NCBI GenBank assembly: GCA_015039315.1
Contig: WIDE01000137.1
Span: 13,589-32,206 of the forward strand
From: Clavulina sp. PMI_390
Lineage: Eukaryota > Basidiomycota > Agaricomycetes > Cantharellales > Hydnaceae
Length of the DNA stretch: 18,618 nucleotides
Reading direction: 5' to 3'
Of the stretch, positions 1 to 10,270 are shown one piece after another. Numbering within the stretch: the first letter of the stretch is position 1; the number at the start of each line of letters is the position of its first letter. The position numbers and the translations under genes were made by a program. Under the pieces are notes generated by a model. The model made no database searches, had not been told where the DNA came from, and saw only the letters and a list, made by a program, of their open reading frames with translations.

Positions 1-136
1 TGACTGACTCATTCTCCACTTCAATTCGCCCATCGACACCATACACTTCAAACGCGTGGCGATCACCCAACGACGTGCAAACTCTATGGCCCAATGAATC
101 ACTTGTGCAATTCTGTTTTGGCTTTTCTCACGCCAG
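1..136 (+). other. 3' part of the first intron of TF1
   Basis: No exon can be placed here. The frame that continues upstream from residue K at 137 meets a TGA at 95-97 and contains no ATG. The stretch ends in a pyrimidine-rich tract and the acceptor cgccag, immediately before the AAA TGT codons of the zinc cluster. TF2 has an intron at the same codon boundary, 166 bp long, so an intron of at least 136 bp is expected here. Confidence 0.75.
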
Positions 137-1293
137 AAATGTGACGGTCGAAGGCACGGCTGTTCTCGATGTGGTCAACTGCGGAAGAAATGCGCTTACG
201 CTCTAGGCATAGCTCAACGTCAGACAAGAACGGAGGTTCTACAAGCGCGGATTCTTGAGCTGGAACTCAAGATTCGTAGACTAGTCATTGCGTCGACGCA
301 TGACATGCCTTTGGCGTCGGGCAAACTCTTACGACGAATCGAACGATTGGGAGCTTATGATCAGCTCTTACCTAATATCCAATCCCCATGGCTGACGATA
401 TACCCCAGCATTGAGGTCGATGCACCTGAAAATCCAGTATCAACTACACGTGAGTAGATTTCTCGTAATTATTGACTCCTCTGGTCTTAGGGGAATGTCG
501 TCTTCATCATAGAAGGAAACGGTTGTATGATTCAAAGAGCTGTAGTCGAGCATGAGTTAGGGACAACACAACTCATGGGATATGACGAGCTACCACCTCC
601 ACTGTCACGTCGCCTGTCAGTTAATTGCTCGTGACTAACCCTAAAACATCCGTTCATCAAGGTTTTTCTCTCTCAGAATCAGCTTGTTCCTGCCATACCG
701 CTGCCACTTCTTCTTCAACATGGATGTATCCTACTTCCTCCATTGTTTCTCCCTTCCTTCTGCTCATCCCGAGTCGATACATCCTTGCTTGCTGAACGCT
801 TGTTATCTTGGCGCATGCGTTAATGGTGGGGCAATTATCTCCTCCTTTCAGCCCTTCTTTGTCAAACGCACTCGCCATTTTCTTGGCCAAGCTCTCATGT
901 TAGCTGATCGTATACCCCACTTCCTTTGGGCGAGCATCGTGCTGAACACTCACTTCGCGAGATTACGACGTTTGGAGGAAGCAGCGGCCGTGATAGCCCC
1001 TGCCGCCCATCTGGCGTCTGCATGTGGTTTAGGTCATCTTGTTGGAGTAGAGGAAGACATTTGTATCAGTGATAGCTTTTGGCCAGCACCAGAAAATGAG
1101 TGGGCAGCAGCAGACCGGGCACATCTATCGCACTCGTTCTATATTGCCGATCAGATGTTTTCGCTGATTTCCGGTTATCCAGCGACATTTGCAGGCAATC
1201 ATGATTGGGGTTCCACCACCGAGATTGCTCAGCTTCAATGCCGACTCCGAAAGGTATTGCTTTGTTATCTCGTTATTTGCGCTAATGCTGAGG

Positions 1294-1326
<33 letters not shown>

Positions 1327-2168
1327 CAAGCAGAGTGCAATAATGAAAGACCATGGAGGAATGATCAGCCTCTGGCCGAGCGGCGACCATCTAGTAGCGG
1401 CGGTGCTCAAGATATTTGAGAGAGTTCGGAAGTTTGCGCTTTCCGTTACTGGTATGTGCAGACTCCCGATCTAAATTTGACAGAGATTTGACTCTGCTAT
1501 GCTTTTCACAAGAAAACGGCGCACGTTCAGACGAACGAACGTACCACCTTCTGAGGCATCACATTTCATCTTATCTAACACTCCTGCCCCCATTATGTGA
1601 CCCGCATACCTTCCAACCATGGGAGGCCTTCGGCACATTCAGCTCCAGCACCTTATTTGCATATATCACACTGCATGGCAGCGGGTTAGTTCTCCATAGC
1701 GCGCGAGCTAGGGGTGATCTCGAGGCACGACATCAGATGGTCGGATCCATGAGAACGCTTGTGGATGTGTTGGATAAGATTCAGCGCCTTAGACGGCTTC
1801 ATGGCATACAGACAGGCTTAGTGCCAATGGTGAGAAACAAATGTAGATTGGCTTCGTGTCCTAACCCAACCCCTCAGGTTCATGTAACAAATGCAGCGCG
1901 CATCATTGTTTGTCAGCTCCGAAACTCTAAAGCTGGGATGATGACCGCGAGACTGTGCACAGAATATTGTTCAGGCCTTGAGATCCTCATAGACTACATC
2001 GATGACACCCACCGCCTATATCCCGCTTGGGGTGAGTCCCAATTCCAAGACTGCGTTGCTTTGTTCGATTAAGTGTTCTCCTGTCCTTCGCTATCGCTTA
2101 TTATAGCGGGAGCACCTGTCATGCTCAAAGACCAACTCATGTCGGTACTCAACCCACGGGTCAACTGA
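137..2168 (+). CDS. Zn(II)2Cys6 fungal transcription factor TF1 (5' partial)
   Basis: Likely nuclear DNA-binding regulator. Seven exons are visible: 137-449, 513-615, 677-1253, 1334-1451, 1513-1829, 1878-2031 and 2107-2168, giving 547 residues and a stop. The first visible residues hold the last four cysteines of a Zn2Cys6 cluster (KCDGRRHGCSRCGQLRKKC). The first two cysteines must lie in an exon upstream of the window, because 1-136 reads as the end of an intron closing at cgccag. A short leucine-rich helix follows the cluster (RILELELKIRRLV), the usual dimerisation element of the family. The rest resembles the middle homology region of fungal regulators and matches TF2 exon by exon; the 317 bp and final 62 bp exons have the same length in both. 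The usual proline before the fourth cysteine is His-Gly here. The intron at 450-512 has no counterpart in TF2. Target genes are unknown. Confidence 0.88.
1295..1326 (+). repeat. Poly-T run of 32 bases in a TF1 intron
   Basis: An uninterrupted run of 32 T lies in the intron 1254-1333, directly before the acceptor caagcag. It occupies the place of the polypyrimidine tract. Such runs are length-unstable and also prone to sequencing and assembly error, so the exact number is uncertain. The matching TF2 intron (5924-5983) has no such run. Confidence 0.95.
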
Positions 2169-2531
2169 TGTGGCTTAGATTGGCCAGCTATATCGAGAAG
2201 AAATATTTACCCTTTCGAGCTCCTCCCTCATCCGGCTGCTAGAGCTGTCCCACCATTTGCGCGTTACAATATTTGCACGGACCTTTCTCCGACGAGAAGC
2301 TCACTCTGTTGCTGCTGGTCATTGCAACCAATATTTTTATCCGCACTGCTTTGCATACTAGTAGTACAACAAGTACAGATACTATGATAATTGGAGGGCA
2401 TCCATACGATCGGCTCCGTGAGATGAATGAGAGGCCCAGTGGCACGGGCAAAATTTCGAAGAAAGTATAAGTATATTGGTTGATAATTCTCCATTAGTTG
2501 GGCACTCTCACGTCGTGCATGCGCAATTCAT
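2169..2531. other. Intergenic region between convergent TF1 and F-box gene
   Basis: This 363 bp separates the stop codons of two convergent genes. Short open frames occur on both strands, but none resembles a protein I recognise and none has convincing splice partners. It probably holds the two 3' untranslated regions. I see no repeat or RNA gene. Confidence 0.6.
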
Positions 2532-4079
2532 TCATACAATACCGAATAATCCGAAATTATCCTCCCCTGCATCATATCCATTTTTGCAGTCCGTCCGAGT
2601 GGAGGCGACTAAAACCGCCCCATGAACAGTCTCCTGCAGAATTGGGAGATAACCTCCGAATGTCTCTAGCTCGAGAGGGAGAGCTCCGGCTTTTTGACGA
2701 AGATCCATTGTCGTGTTGAGATGGGGAAGCAAGGCCGAGTTGGCACGCATAGCTTCCCAGGTGGAAAATATGAGGCGTTTCAATTGAAAGGCATGGGTGC
2801 GGAGTGGGGTTGTCAAGAAGCGGATTTCTTCATCGTTGCTTTCTATCAGGATGAGATCCCGCAAGGCTGGTGCATGTGTGAGCTGGGCCAGGTTAGACAC
2901 AAATTAGTGTTGCTTTCAGATGAAACCTGAACCACATTCGAGATGACTCACAAATGATCCAAAATGGCTTAGTAAAGGAGGGTTGGTGGAAGGATCCACA
3001 CCTGAATCAGTGACGTCTCGCAGCTGGAGTGTCAGCAGCGAAGGGCACCTGCAACTATGCAATATCAGTTCCACTACTCGAGGAGGATTTGAAGCAAGCC
3101 AGACAGTCTCCAGGTACGGAAAGACATAACTTTCTTCAGAAAGTGTCAGCTGATGATCGAAGAAATTCGTCTCAGAAACATTATGGATAACGAGGCTTTT
3201 GAGCGAGTGAGCATAACGTATAGTTTTGTGATACATGCTGATAGCCATTGGAGCGCTATAAAGGGAGAGATGCTCAAGCCGGCCGAGGATTTTTTTAGGG
3301 AGCTCCACCCGCGCGCGCTCAACCTCCAGGTTCCTCAACGCCGGGAACCTTCCGTATTCCAGAAACGATAGCCCTATAGGCCCGTCCTCGATGTCAGACC
3401 ACCAGGCACCGCATGTGGCGCAAGATTCGGGGAACGAGATTGTGATGGTTTTGAGCGCCGTAAACCTCCTCCCGTGTGAACCGAACAAATCGGTTGTACC
3501 GACTGAGGTATCCCAGTGCAACGTTTCAAGCCGGCAATCCACATCCGGGAGCGACCCGGCCAGTTTTTCAGGCCAAGGGAACAAATCCTCATTGACATGA
3601 AGATACAAAGGAGAAGATTGGCTTCGCAAATGATGAGTTTTGGTTCTCTTCAGGTCATCCCCCACATGAAGCGTCATCGTCGCCCAAAGTGTGGGCCGAT
3701 TGAGTGCGATAAGGCGCCAAGAGGAACAGACTGCTGCAAGCGCAGCTACTGAGGAATCGTTGGCATCTGCTACCAGTCGAAAAACCTCGTGCATGAGTTC
3801 GATTGGCAGTGCCGCAATAGGCGTCAAGGCAGAAGCACATGCAGCGCGCTGGCGCAGGAGTCGATTTTTCATTTGGGATATCTTTTGAAAGATTTTAGAC
3901 AGCTCATCTTCGTATAAATCAAAGATGGCAAGATTCTGATTAATGGCAGATGTTTGGGCTGGTCGACGAGAAGGAGGATGGTGGAGGATGATTGGGGTTG
4001 TATCGGCTGTGAGGCCACTCATGAGATCATCTATGGAGTTTAATGCTTTATTCGCTGCCAAAAAGGCCGCCGAAGTCAT
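2532..4079 (-). CDS. F-box protein with C-terminal leucine-rich-like region
   Basis: Probable substrate receptor of an SCF ubiquitin ligase, in which the F-box binds Skp1. Two exons, 4079-2952 and 2882-2532, are joined by a 69 bp intron (gtgagt ... ggcccag) in phase 0 and give 492 residues. Residues 1-85 are helical and polar, including KIFQKISQMKNRLLRQRAA. The F-box-like motif spans about 86-138: ALPIELMHEVFRLV, then AAVCSSWRLIALNRPTLW. The rest has irregular leucine-rich strands (LETLHW, LKTITISF, LRNLEVE, LEHLSLY, LKSLVIH), as in agaricomycete F-box proteins. The gene sits between TF1 and TF2 on the opposite strand. The ATG at 4079 has A at -3. A 5' exon up to about 4362 is possible, since a donor (gtgagt, minus strand near 4154) and open frames lie upstream, but the frame is ambiguous. 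The substrate cannot be predicted. Confidence 0.82.
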
Positions 4080-4707
4080 CTTTAGACGAGAAATTGGCAG
4101 TGAGCAGCACGCAGCTACAGCGAGTCATTGTGGGGTGGGATCGATACTCACACAAGGGCGAGAAAGAAATGGCTGCGCTGATTTCCCCGTTGATCGATGC
4201 AGCTTCGATTGCTGTCCGACTCTGTGAGGGGGTGCGCAAGCTTTCGTGAGCGGAACAAGTGCAGCGCCGTGACAGTGACAACACGCGTCTGAGCGTTGGC
4301 ATCTTTTCCAGGAGCTCCCGTCGTTCCAGAGAAGAAAATCTGGCATCATCAGGAGCCGTCATAGTCTGCGTTAAACGGTCATTTCAGATCTTTCTGCTGG
4401 CGTCGGCGTTAGCTTAAGGGTCCCTCAGCCGTTCATCGTGTGATCCGTCGCACACCTTTGTTGTGGTTCCATAGAGCTTCGCCTCGCTTCGAGCAGGCGT
4501 AATGAGGTGAAGTTTTTGGGTCTTGGTCGCATAGATAGGGATGCAATGTCTTTCAGTGCGTTCACTGAAGTAGAGCTTTTGAGTTCAAGTTGTATCTCTC
4601 GTTCATCCCGACGACGTTCGCTTATTGGCAATTGAATTGGCGTCATAAACTACAGCCGCCCTGCATGCGCCGCCCATGCCCGAACTCTAGCCTCGACCTT
4701 GGGCACA
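4080..4707. other. Divergent intergenic region, F-box gene / TF2
   Basis: The 628 bp between the two start codons should hold both promoters. Minus-strand open frames at 4048-4362 and 4125-4349 might carry a 5' exon of the F-box gene, but neither shows a recognisable motif. Two ATTGG motifs (CCAAT on the other strand) lie at 4623-4627 and 4636-4640, about 70-85 bp upstream of the TF2 start, and flank the near-palindrome CAATTGAATTG (4629-4639). This is a weak CCAAT-box candidate. Confidence 0.45.
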
Positions 4708-6810
4708 ATGCTCACTAAAGGTGATGCGTGCCTTCAATGTCGTAGGGATAAAAAGGTCTATCTACTTTTTTCAAGTTTAAGTTCATATCCTAATGATGAT
4801 TCGCTGATCCGCCACCATCACTACACATGTTCCTCCATCTTCTTTACGACCCACTAATCACTGGTGATAACTTCCCTCTATCCTGCTCAATCTTATTCTT
4901 GGGTCAACCATGACTCTCCAGAAATGCAGCGGCTTGAGGCCCACCTGTCCTCGGTGTCGCCAACTTGCCAAAGAGTGCGTTTATGCGGCCGGAGTAATGC
5001 GGCGTCAGGCATTGACAATAGCAAGACTGGAGTCCCGCGCGATCGAGTTGGAGATGATGATTCGACGGCTAGTTCTTGCATCTACGCACGACCTGGCCTT
5101 GAGGTCCGCTCGGCTCCTTGGACGGATCGAGCGGTTGGGCTACTTCACTATACCCCCAGGATTCCAAGGCGCAACTTGGCTACCTATTCATGTGTACCCT
5201 GGGACCGGCTACATCGAACCTAGAAATGAAGTCGAAAAATCTCGAAGCACAGGCCTCGAAGAGCTCCCATTTCCACTATCACATCACCTGTGAGTTCATG
5301 CTCATGATACTCACTATTCTGATTGTTTGAACTTCTTTTGAGTTACCAGAATCAGCACATTCTTACAATATCGGTTCCATTTTTACTTCTTTTTCATGGA
5401 CTCTTCCTACTTCCTGCACTGCCTCTCTCTTCCACCCTCACACCCAGAATCCATCCACCCTTGCCTCTTGAACGCCTGCTATCTCGGAGCATGCGTCGTC
5501 AGTAGAGGCAGCCTGACCCTTCTACAACCCTATTTCGTCAAGCGGACTCGGTATTTTCTACAACAATCCCTCATGTACGCCGACCGCATCCCTCATTTCC
5601 TCTGGGCGAGCATGATCTTGGGCTGTTACCTCGCAAAAACGCGCCGTGTTGAGGAAGCCTACGTCGTCATTAGCGGCGCCGCTCGGTTTGCATCTGGATG
5701 GGGCCTCGTTCACGATTCCGTTGCTGGAACCGACCCGAGTGAAAACCTCATGCCACCGCCGACAACCGCGCGAGAGCGCACCGATCGCTTCCACCTCGCG
5801 CGTTCGATCTATATTTGTGATCAGTCCTTAGCCGTCCTGACTGGATGTCCTATGACCTTCCTTGGGTACGATGAGCAATGGGGCTCATCCATGGAGTTGG
5901 CCGAGTTGCGCCGGAGGAGAGAGGTTCGGTTTTCTTTCGTCATCATTCTACTGTCGATGGCATTTTCATCTAACATTGCGTAGGCTAAGACCTCCATGGA
6001 TGATGACTCGCTGGGCCCTTGGCAATCTGACGAGGATCTCAAAGTGTCGATCCTGAAAATCTTCGAACGAGTAAACAAGTTTGCTCGTGCTGTGTGCGGT
6101 ACGTCTCCTTACACACCAATATGCAAGAATCACCGTTGACCACATTCTTTCAATAGAAACAGGATTTCAGCCACTACGAGAGAAATATCTTGCCCTAGAA
6201 TATCTAGTAGCTTCTTATCTTGCTATCGTCCCTCCGCTTCCCGACTTACGAAAACATCAGCCCGTCAAACCATTGAGCGATGTAAACATCAATGTGTTAT
6301 TTGCTCATACGGCGCTCAATGGATCTGGGTTGATTTTGCACAGTCTACGGGCTGGGGACGATCTCGAAGCTAGGCGGAAGATGCTTGGCTATATGCGAGC
6401 TCTTGTGGACGCCCTTGAGAAGATCAAAGAGCACAGGCGTCTGCACAGAGTACAGACAGGGTTGATCTCAATGGTGTGTATGGTTCTAGCGTCCTAAACT
6501 TTGCGTTCCATTGATGCTCCTGCAGGTTCACATCATGAACACGATCAGGATAGTAGCCCATGAGCTTCAGATGCCAGGTACCAGGGGAAGAACCAATTTA
6601 TCCGCAGATTATTGTCAAGCTCTGGAGGTACTTCTGGACTACGTCGATGACTCAGGTCTCGTATATCCGGCTTGGGGTAAGCGTCTCTTCTCGATGTTCA
6701 ATCGACTGCGAATGTTGCCTGATTTCTATCTGTCGTCGTCGACTGCAGCAAATACTCATGTCACACTCAAAGCTCCACTAACCACAGCGGTGAAATCATT
6801 GAGATTTTGA
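4708..6810 (+). CDS. Zn(II)2Cys6 fungal transcription factor TF2 (complete)
   Basis: Likely nuclear regulator and paralog of TF1. Seven exons (4708-4755, 4922-5289, 5350-5923, 5984-6098, 6157-6473, 6526-6676, 6749-6810) sum to 1635 bp, 544 residues, with all phases matching. The zinc cluster is complete only after removal of the first intron: exon 1 gives ACLQCRRDKK and exon 2 begins KCSGLRPTCPRC. This yields C-x2-C-x6-C-x6-C-x2-C-x6-C at residues 8, 11, 18, 25, 28 and 35. A leucine-rich linker follows at about 42-68. The middle region shares blocks with TF1, such as YFLHC, HPESIHPCLLNACYLGACV, FVKRTR, ADRIPHFLWAS and GSGL-LHS. The first donor (gtctat) is weak, and an in-frame ATG at 4910 offers an alternative start. 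The last intron (72 bp) is a multiple of three with no stop. Targets are unknown. Confidence 0.9.
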
Positions 6811-6906
6811 TGGAGCCATCGCAGTAGACTCAGCTCGCAACTGTACATGCCATGTCATCGATGTACTAATACAGGCAAATGTAGTCTTAGTGAAGCGAAC
6901 ACAAGA
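6811..6906. other. Short convergent 3' region, TF2 / beta-helix gene
   Basis: Only 96 bp separate the TF2 stop from the stop of the minus-strand beta-helix gene. No clear polyadenylation signal is visible. The 3' untranslated regions of the two transcripts probably overlap. Confidence 0.6.
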
Positions 6907-9900
6907 TCACGCTGACCACAATCGCTGTCCATCTTCCTTGACTAGCTCAAAATAAGGTTCCTGCTCGCTACCGATGCCGAACAGCAGCTTGTCTGCCCCT
7001 CGATCCCCATGTGTGCCTGATCCCCAGACACACTCTCCTGCGCCATCGAAAATAAGCTGTTGAGAATGGAAAGGGGGGTTAGGGAGGAGGTAACAATTGG
7101 AACAAGACGAATGCGTACCAAATGCCCATCACCCTGCAGGCTCATCCTCGCTGCCATATCGTCGCCACCTTTCGGCTGTTCGGGCCCAAACACTTTCAGC
7201 ACTGACCATTTACTGAAATCCAGCGGCCACTCCAATTTTTCAGTATTTAATTCCTCTCTCGTATGCGCGACCCCAAACTGGCACTGTGGTGTAATGGTGA
7301 ACAGGAGAGTACCACCATTGAACGGCGGATGGGGAGTAGGACGGGAGACGAATTTGCCAACGGGGAATGAGGAAAAACGTGGAGCCGAGTAATGGGAGGC
7401 ATAAAGGATGTTGCCGGTGGATGAGGTGACGAGGACGTAAGGTTTTGATGAGGAAAACGTGAGGCGAGGAGAAGAGGGGCGCGGAGATTGGGACGGAGGA
7501 AGATAAGACGGGACATGAGGCGTGAGGTCACATAGGAGATTGAGGTGTGAGTCCATCACCACTAGCTTGCCGCTTGGCGTAAACTGGAGCGAAGCATGCT
7601 CTGCGTTTGCGTAATGTTGCGGATGAAGCATATGCCGAATTCCAGCTTCCCATAGCGTCATACCGTCAGTCGCATTCCGCACTCGCAGCTCCAAGTCATC
7701 TGCAAAAACGACCTGGACGCCGTTTAGTTCTAGCACCTCATTCCTTCTCATCGTCAGCCCTCCACCATCGAAAGCCAAAACATTTGACGGGCCTTCCTTA
7801 ATATCCAACAGTCCCCAAATCTTACCCTGTACGAATTCAAGTTGTAATCGCAGGCTTGACATATCTGCTTCGCCTCCCTCCGCGTTACCCCAGCGATCGT
7901 GAACAAATGGCGCGGGTGCAGCATTGAGGAAGTTTGGAAGCGTGCTAGAGATATCACCTTCGTAACGAACACCATCCTCAGAGACATTGTCCATGCACGT
8001 CCAGTCGGCGATGTCAGATCCAACGGGGAACCCATACCCAATAGTCCCAGCACCGATCGGTCCTAGATCGGCATTGAATGCCGAAGAAGAGGGATGGGTG
8101 ATGCGGGATGTGTCGCGGGTGATAAGATTATGAGAGACCGTGCCACCATGGCAGAGCTGGCGCTTCTCATTTTGCTGCCACCAGACTGAGGGACCCTGAC
8201 CGATACCGATCTTCATCATTGAACCAGCGGTGATGAGGGTATTGTGTGTGACGCGAGTGAAGGCAAAATTGCCGTTTTCTGTTATCAGGCAAGAGCAATG
8301 AAGCAACAGGCTTAGGGGACCCAGCTAGTGGAGCGAGCAGACGCCACTCACCAACGATATAGTCGACCATATTGATGGCACCAAGCCCTAATCTAGTTTT
8401 TGTCACCACTGTGTTAGAAGTAACGAGGCTACCAGGCGCATTGAACAACACTATACAAATGCGGCCATCAGAAATAATTGGGAAACGGTCTATAGGCTGA
8501 AGACATACCGATTCCACCGTCAGTGGTATCAATAATAAGATTACCTGCGACAAGACCATCAGATGCAGCATATGATATTCCATCTGCCCATCGCCCTGAT
8601 TCTTTGTCTGCGCCAACGCCAGCTGGGCCGATCGCGTTATTCGTGATTCGCACATTGAGTGCTCCCTCGAAAGCCTGCACGCAAGACCAATGACGGGGAT
8701 TTCGGACAACGCAGTGATCGAGAACCTATGCATGGGATGAAAGATGAGCATCCCCCCCGGGAAAGCAGGTACAGGTTTGAGAATGTCTGGGCGATCACAA
8801 ACCTGATTCCTTGCCTTGCCCCCACCTAGCTGAACCATGACGCCGCTCTTCTCGTCCCATCCGTATTTTTCCTATATGAACGCTGGTAAGAGAAAAGCGG
8901 ATGTCTGGGGTACGTAGAGATCGTACTTTGTTACCCTCAATAACGAGATTTCGTATCCGAATACCACTCTTGTCGAAGGCGTGGAGAATATGACCGTGCA
9001 GACCCTCTTGCGCGTCAAGCTTCGCCATCTGGCCTTCCTCAGTCGGATATCCTAGTGTCGCCAACTCCTGGAAATCCTCCATTAAGATTGTCTCTTCGAT
9101 GTTCCATACGGAACCAGTAGGAAGGTACACTGTCCCAGTGCCTATCTCCTTCAATGCGCTCTGGATGGTTGCAGACGTGTACTCTTCGGGGGAGTTGGGT
9201 TTGAGTATGGTGTGCTTCTGTAAAGGATAGGACGGCAATTCAGGTGTAGGGTAATCGCCTGGACGATAGATTGCTCCTGCTTGGGGAGTGGATTTTGGAG
9301 GTCGTGGAGATGCAATTGGGGGAGGTACATTAGATAACGAGGGAGACGATGGTTTAGGAGATGGACGAGGAGGTACGATCGGGGGAGCGTTCGTGTTTTG
9401 TGGGCGCCCACTCGGGATTGGAGGTGGCGCATTAGGGTAGGAGGGAGGCGCGGGATAAGATGATCCTGGGTAGCTACCAGAGCCTGGAGGAGGAGGGGCG
9501 TTGTAACTATATTGATTCATGTAGGGTGGACTTGTGGGCATCACTGCAGGTCCCTGTTGCTGCTGCTGCTGCGGCCAACGATTTGGGTCTGCTGCCCGCT
9601 GCGAGTCATCGCCGATATGAAGCTTGTTTTTGAGTCTCCCAGCAAGATTGTTTAGCTCATTCATGATTGCAGAGGTAGAGTTTCCTAGAGCGCCGTACTG
9701 GATATAAGATGCGAGGAGGATGCCAGAGATAAGAACGATGAGATGGGTCGTCACAAACAGCGATTGCTTGGCGCCGCGATGACCTAAGCCTGCAGCCACT
9801 TCTAATAACTGTATTGGGCGCTTTCGTAGGACTGACTGCCAAAGAACGCTCGTCTGCTGAAATTTGTCGCCTTGAGGCTCAATTAATCGGTCAAGGCACT

Positions 9901-10013
9901 GCGCGCCCAAATATGCGGCTCGGAGGGTCCGACAGCTTCGACGCCAACAAACAAAGGAAACCTATGAATATAGTCCGCTTCGTAGCCTCCAGTGTATGAC
10001 TCCTGGGGCTCAT
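6907..10013 (-). CDS. Membrane-anchored parallel beta-helix protein with lectin-like C-terminus
   Basis: Probable cell-surface or wall-facing carbohydrate-binding protein. Secure exons run from about 9870 to 8927, then 8871-8803, 8725-8509, 8450-8352, 8278-7119 and 7056-6907, with matching phases. The main frame has no in-frame ATG before the membrane helix, so I propose a first exon at 10013-9953 (MSPRSHTLEATKRTIFIGFL), phase-compatible but unproven, for 899 residues. Order: transmembrane segment at about 58-77 (LFVTTHLIVLISGILLASYI), Gln/Pro-rich stalk at about 120-245 with a six-Gln run, right-handed beta-helix at about 250-600 (GTGTVYLPTG, IRIRNLVIEGN, NVRITNNAIGP, GLVAGNLIIDTTDGGIV), then bulb-lectin-like strands (LQFTPSGKLVVMD near 694, MSLQGDGHLLIFD near 842). 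The helix resembles the pectate-lyase/GH28 fold, but I can name no catalytic residues, so enzyme activity is unproven. Confidence 0.78.
9563..9580 (-). repeat. Glutamine-codon repeat in the stalk of the beta-helix protein
   Basis: A short CAG/CAA trinucleotide tract (gctgctgctgctg on the + strand) codes for six glutamines at the start of the proline-rich stalk. It is short, but of a kind that can vary in length between strains. Boundaries are approximate. Confidence 0.7.
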
Positions 10014-10270
10014 TCCGGCTACATCGTGATATTTTCGTTATTTCCAGACTACATCCAGTTACATGACAGCGAATCTGAAGGAAGAGAGTAATATTTTATG
10101 GCATTACAAGGCAAAAGGGGCAGATGTACATCCGCTCCGCCACAAATGTGCTTCTGTTCAAACCTGGGTGTTGGATTACCCACGACCTATGCAGAGGATT
10201 CCCAAGTTGACGGATTATTGCATGATAACTAAGCTTGATCCTTCATACTTACGTCAAAGCACCACTCTTA
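9911..10270. other. Region between small secreted protein gene and beta-helix gene
   Basis: Both flanking genes are on the minus strand, so this holds the 3' end of the small secreted protein transcript and the promoter of the beta-helix gene. The likely first exon of the latter (10013-9953) lies here. An open frame on the + strand at 10063-10329 overlaps the secreted protein exon antisense and has no supporting feature. Confidence 0.5.

Noticed and set aside
684..890. Overlapping minus-strand frame at 657-890
   Set aside because: It lies opposite a TF1 exon that is conserved with TF2 at the protein level, so the + strand is the coding one.
6942..7118. Unspliced C-terminus of the beta-helix frame
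   Set aside because: Reading through 7118 gives a nonsense tail. Splicing 7119 to 7056 restores a lectin-like strand (LLIFDGAGECVW) and a later stop.
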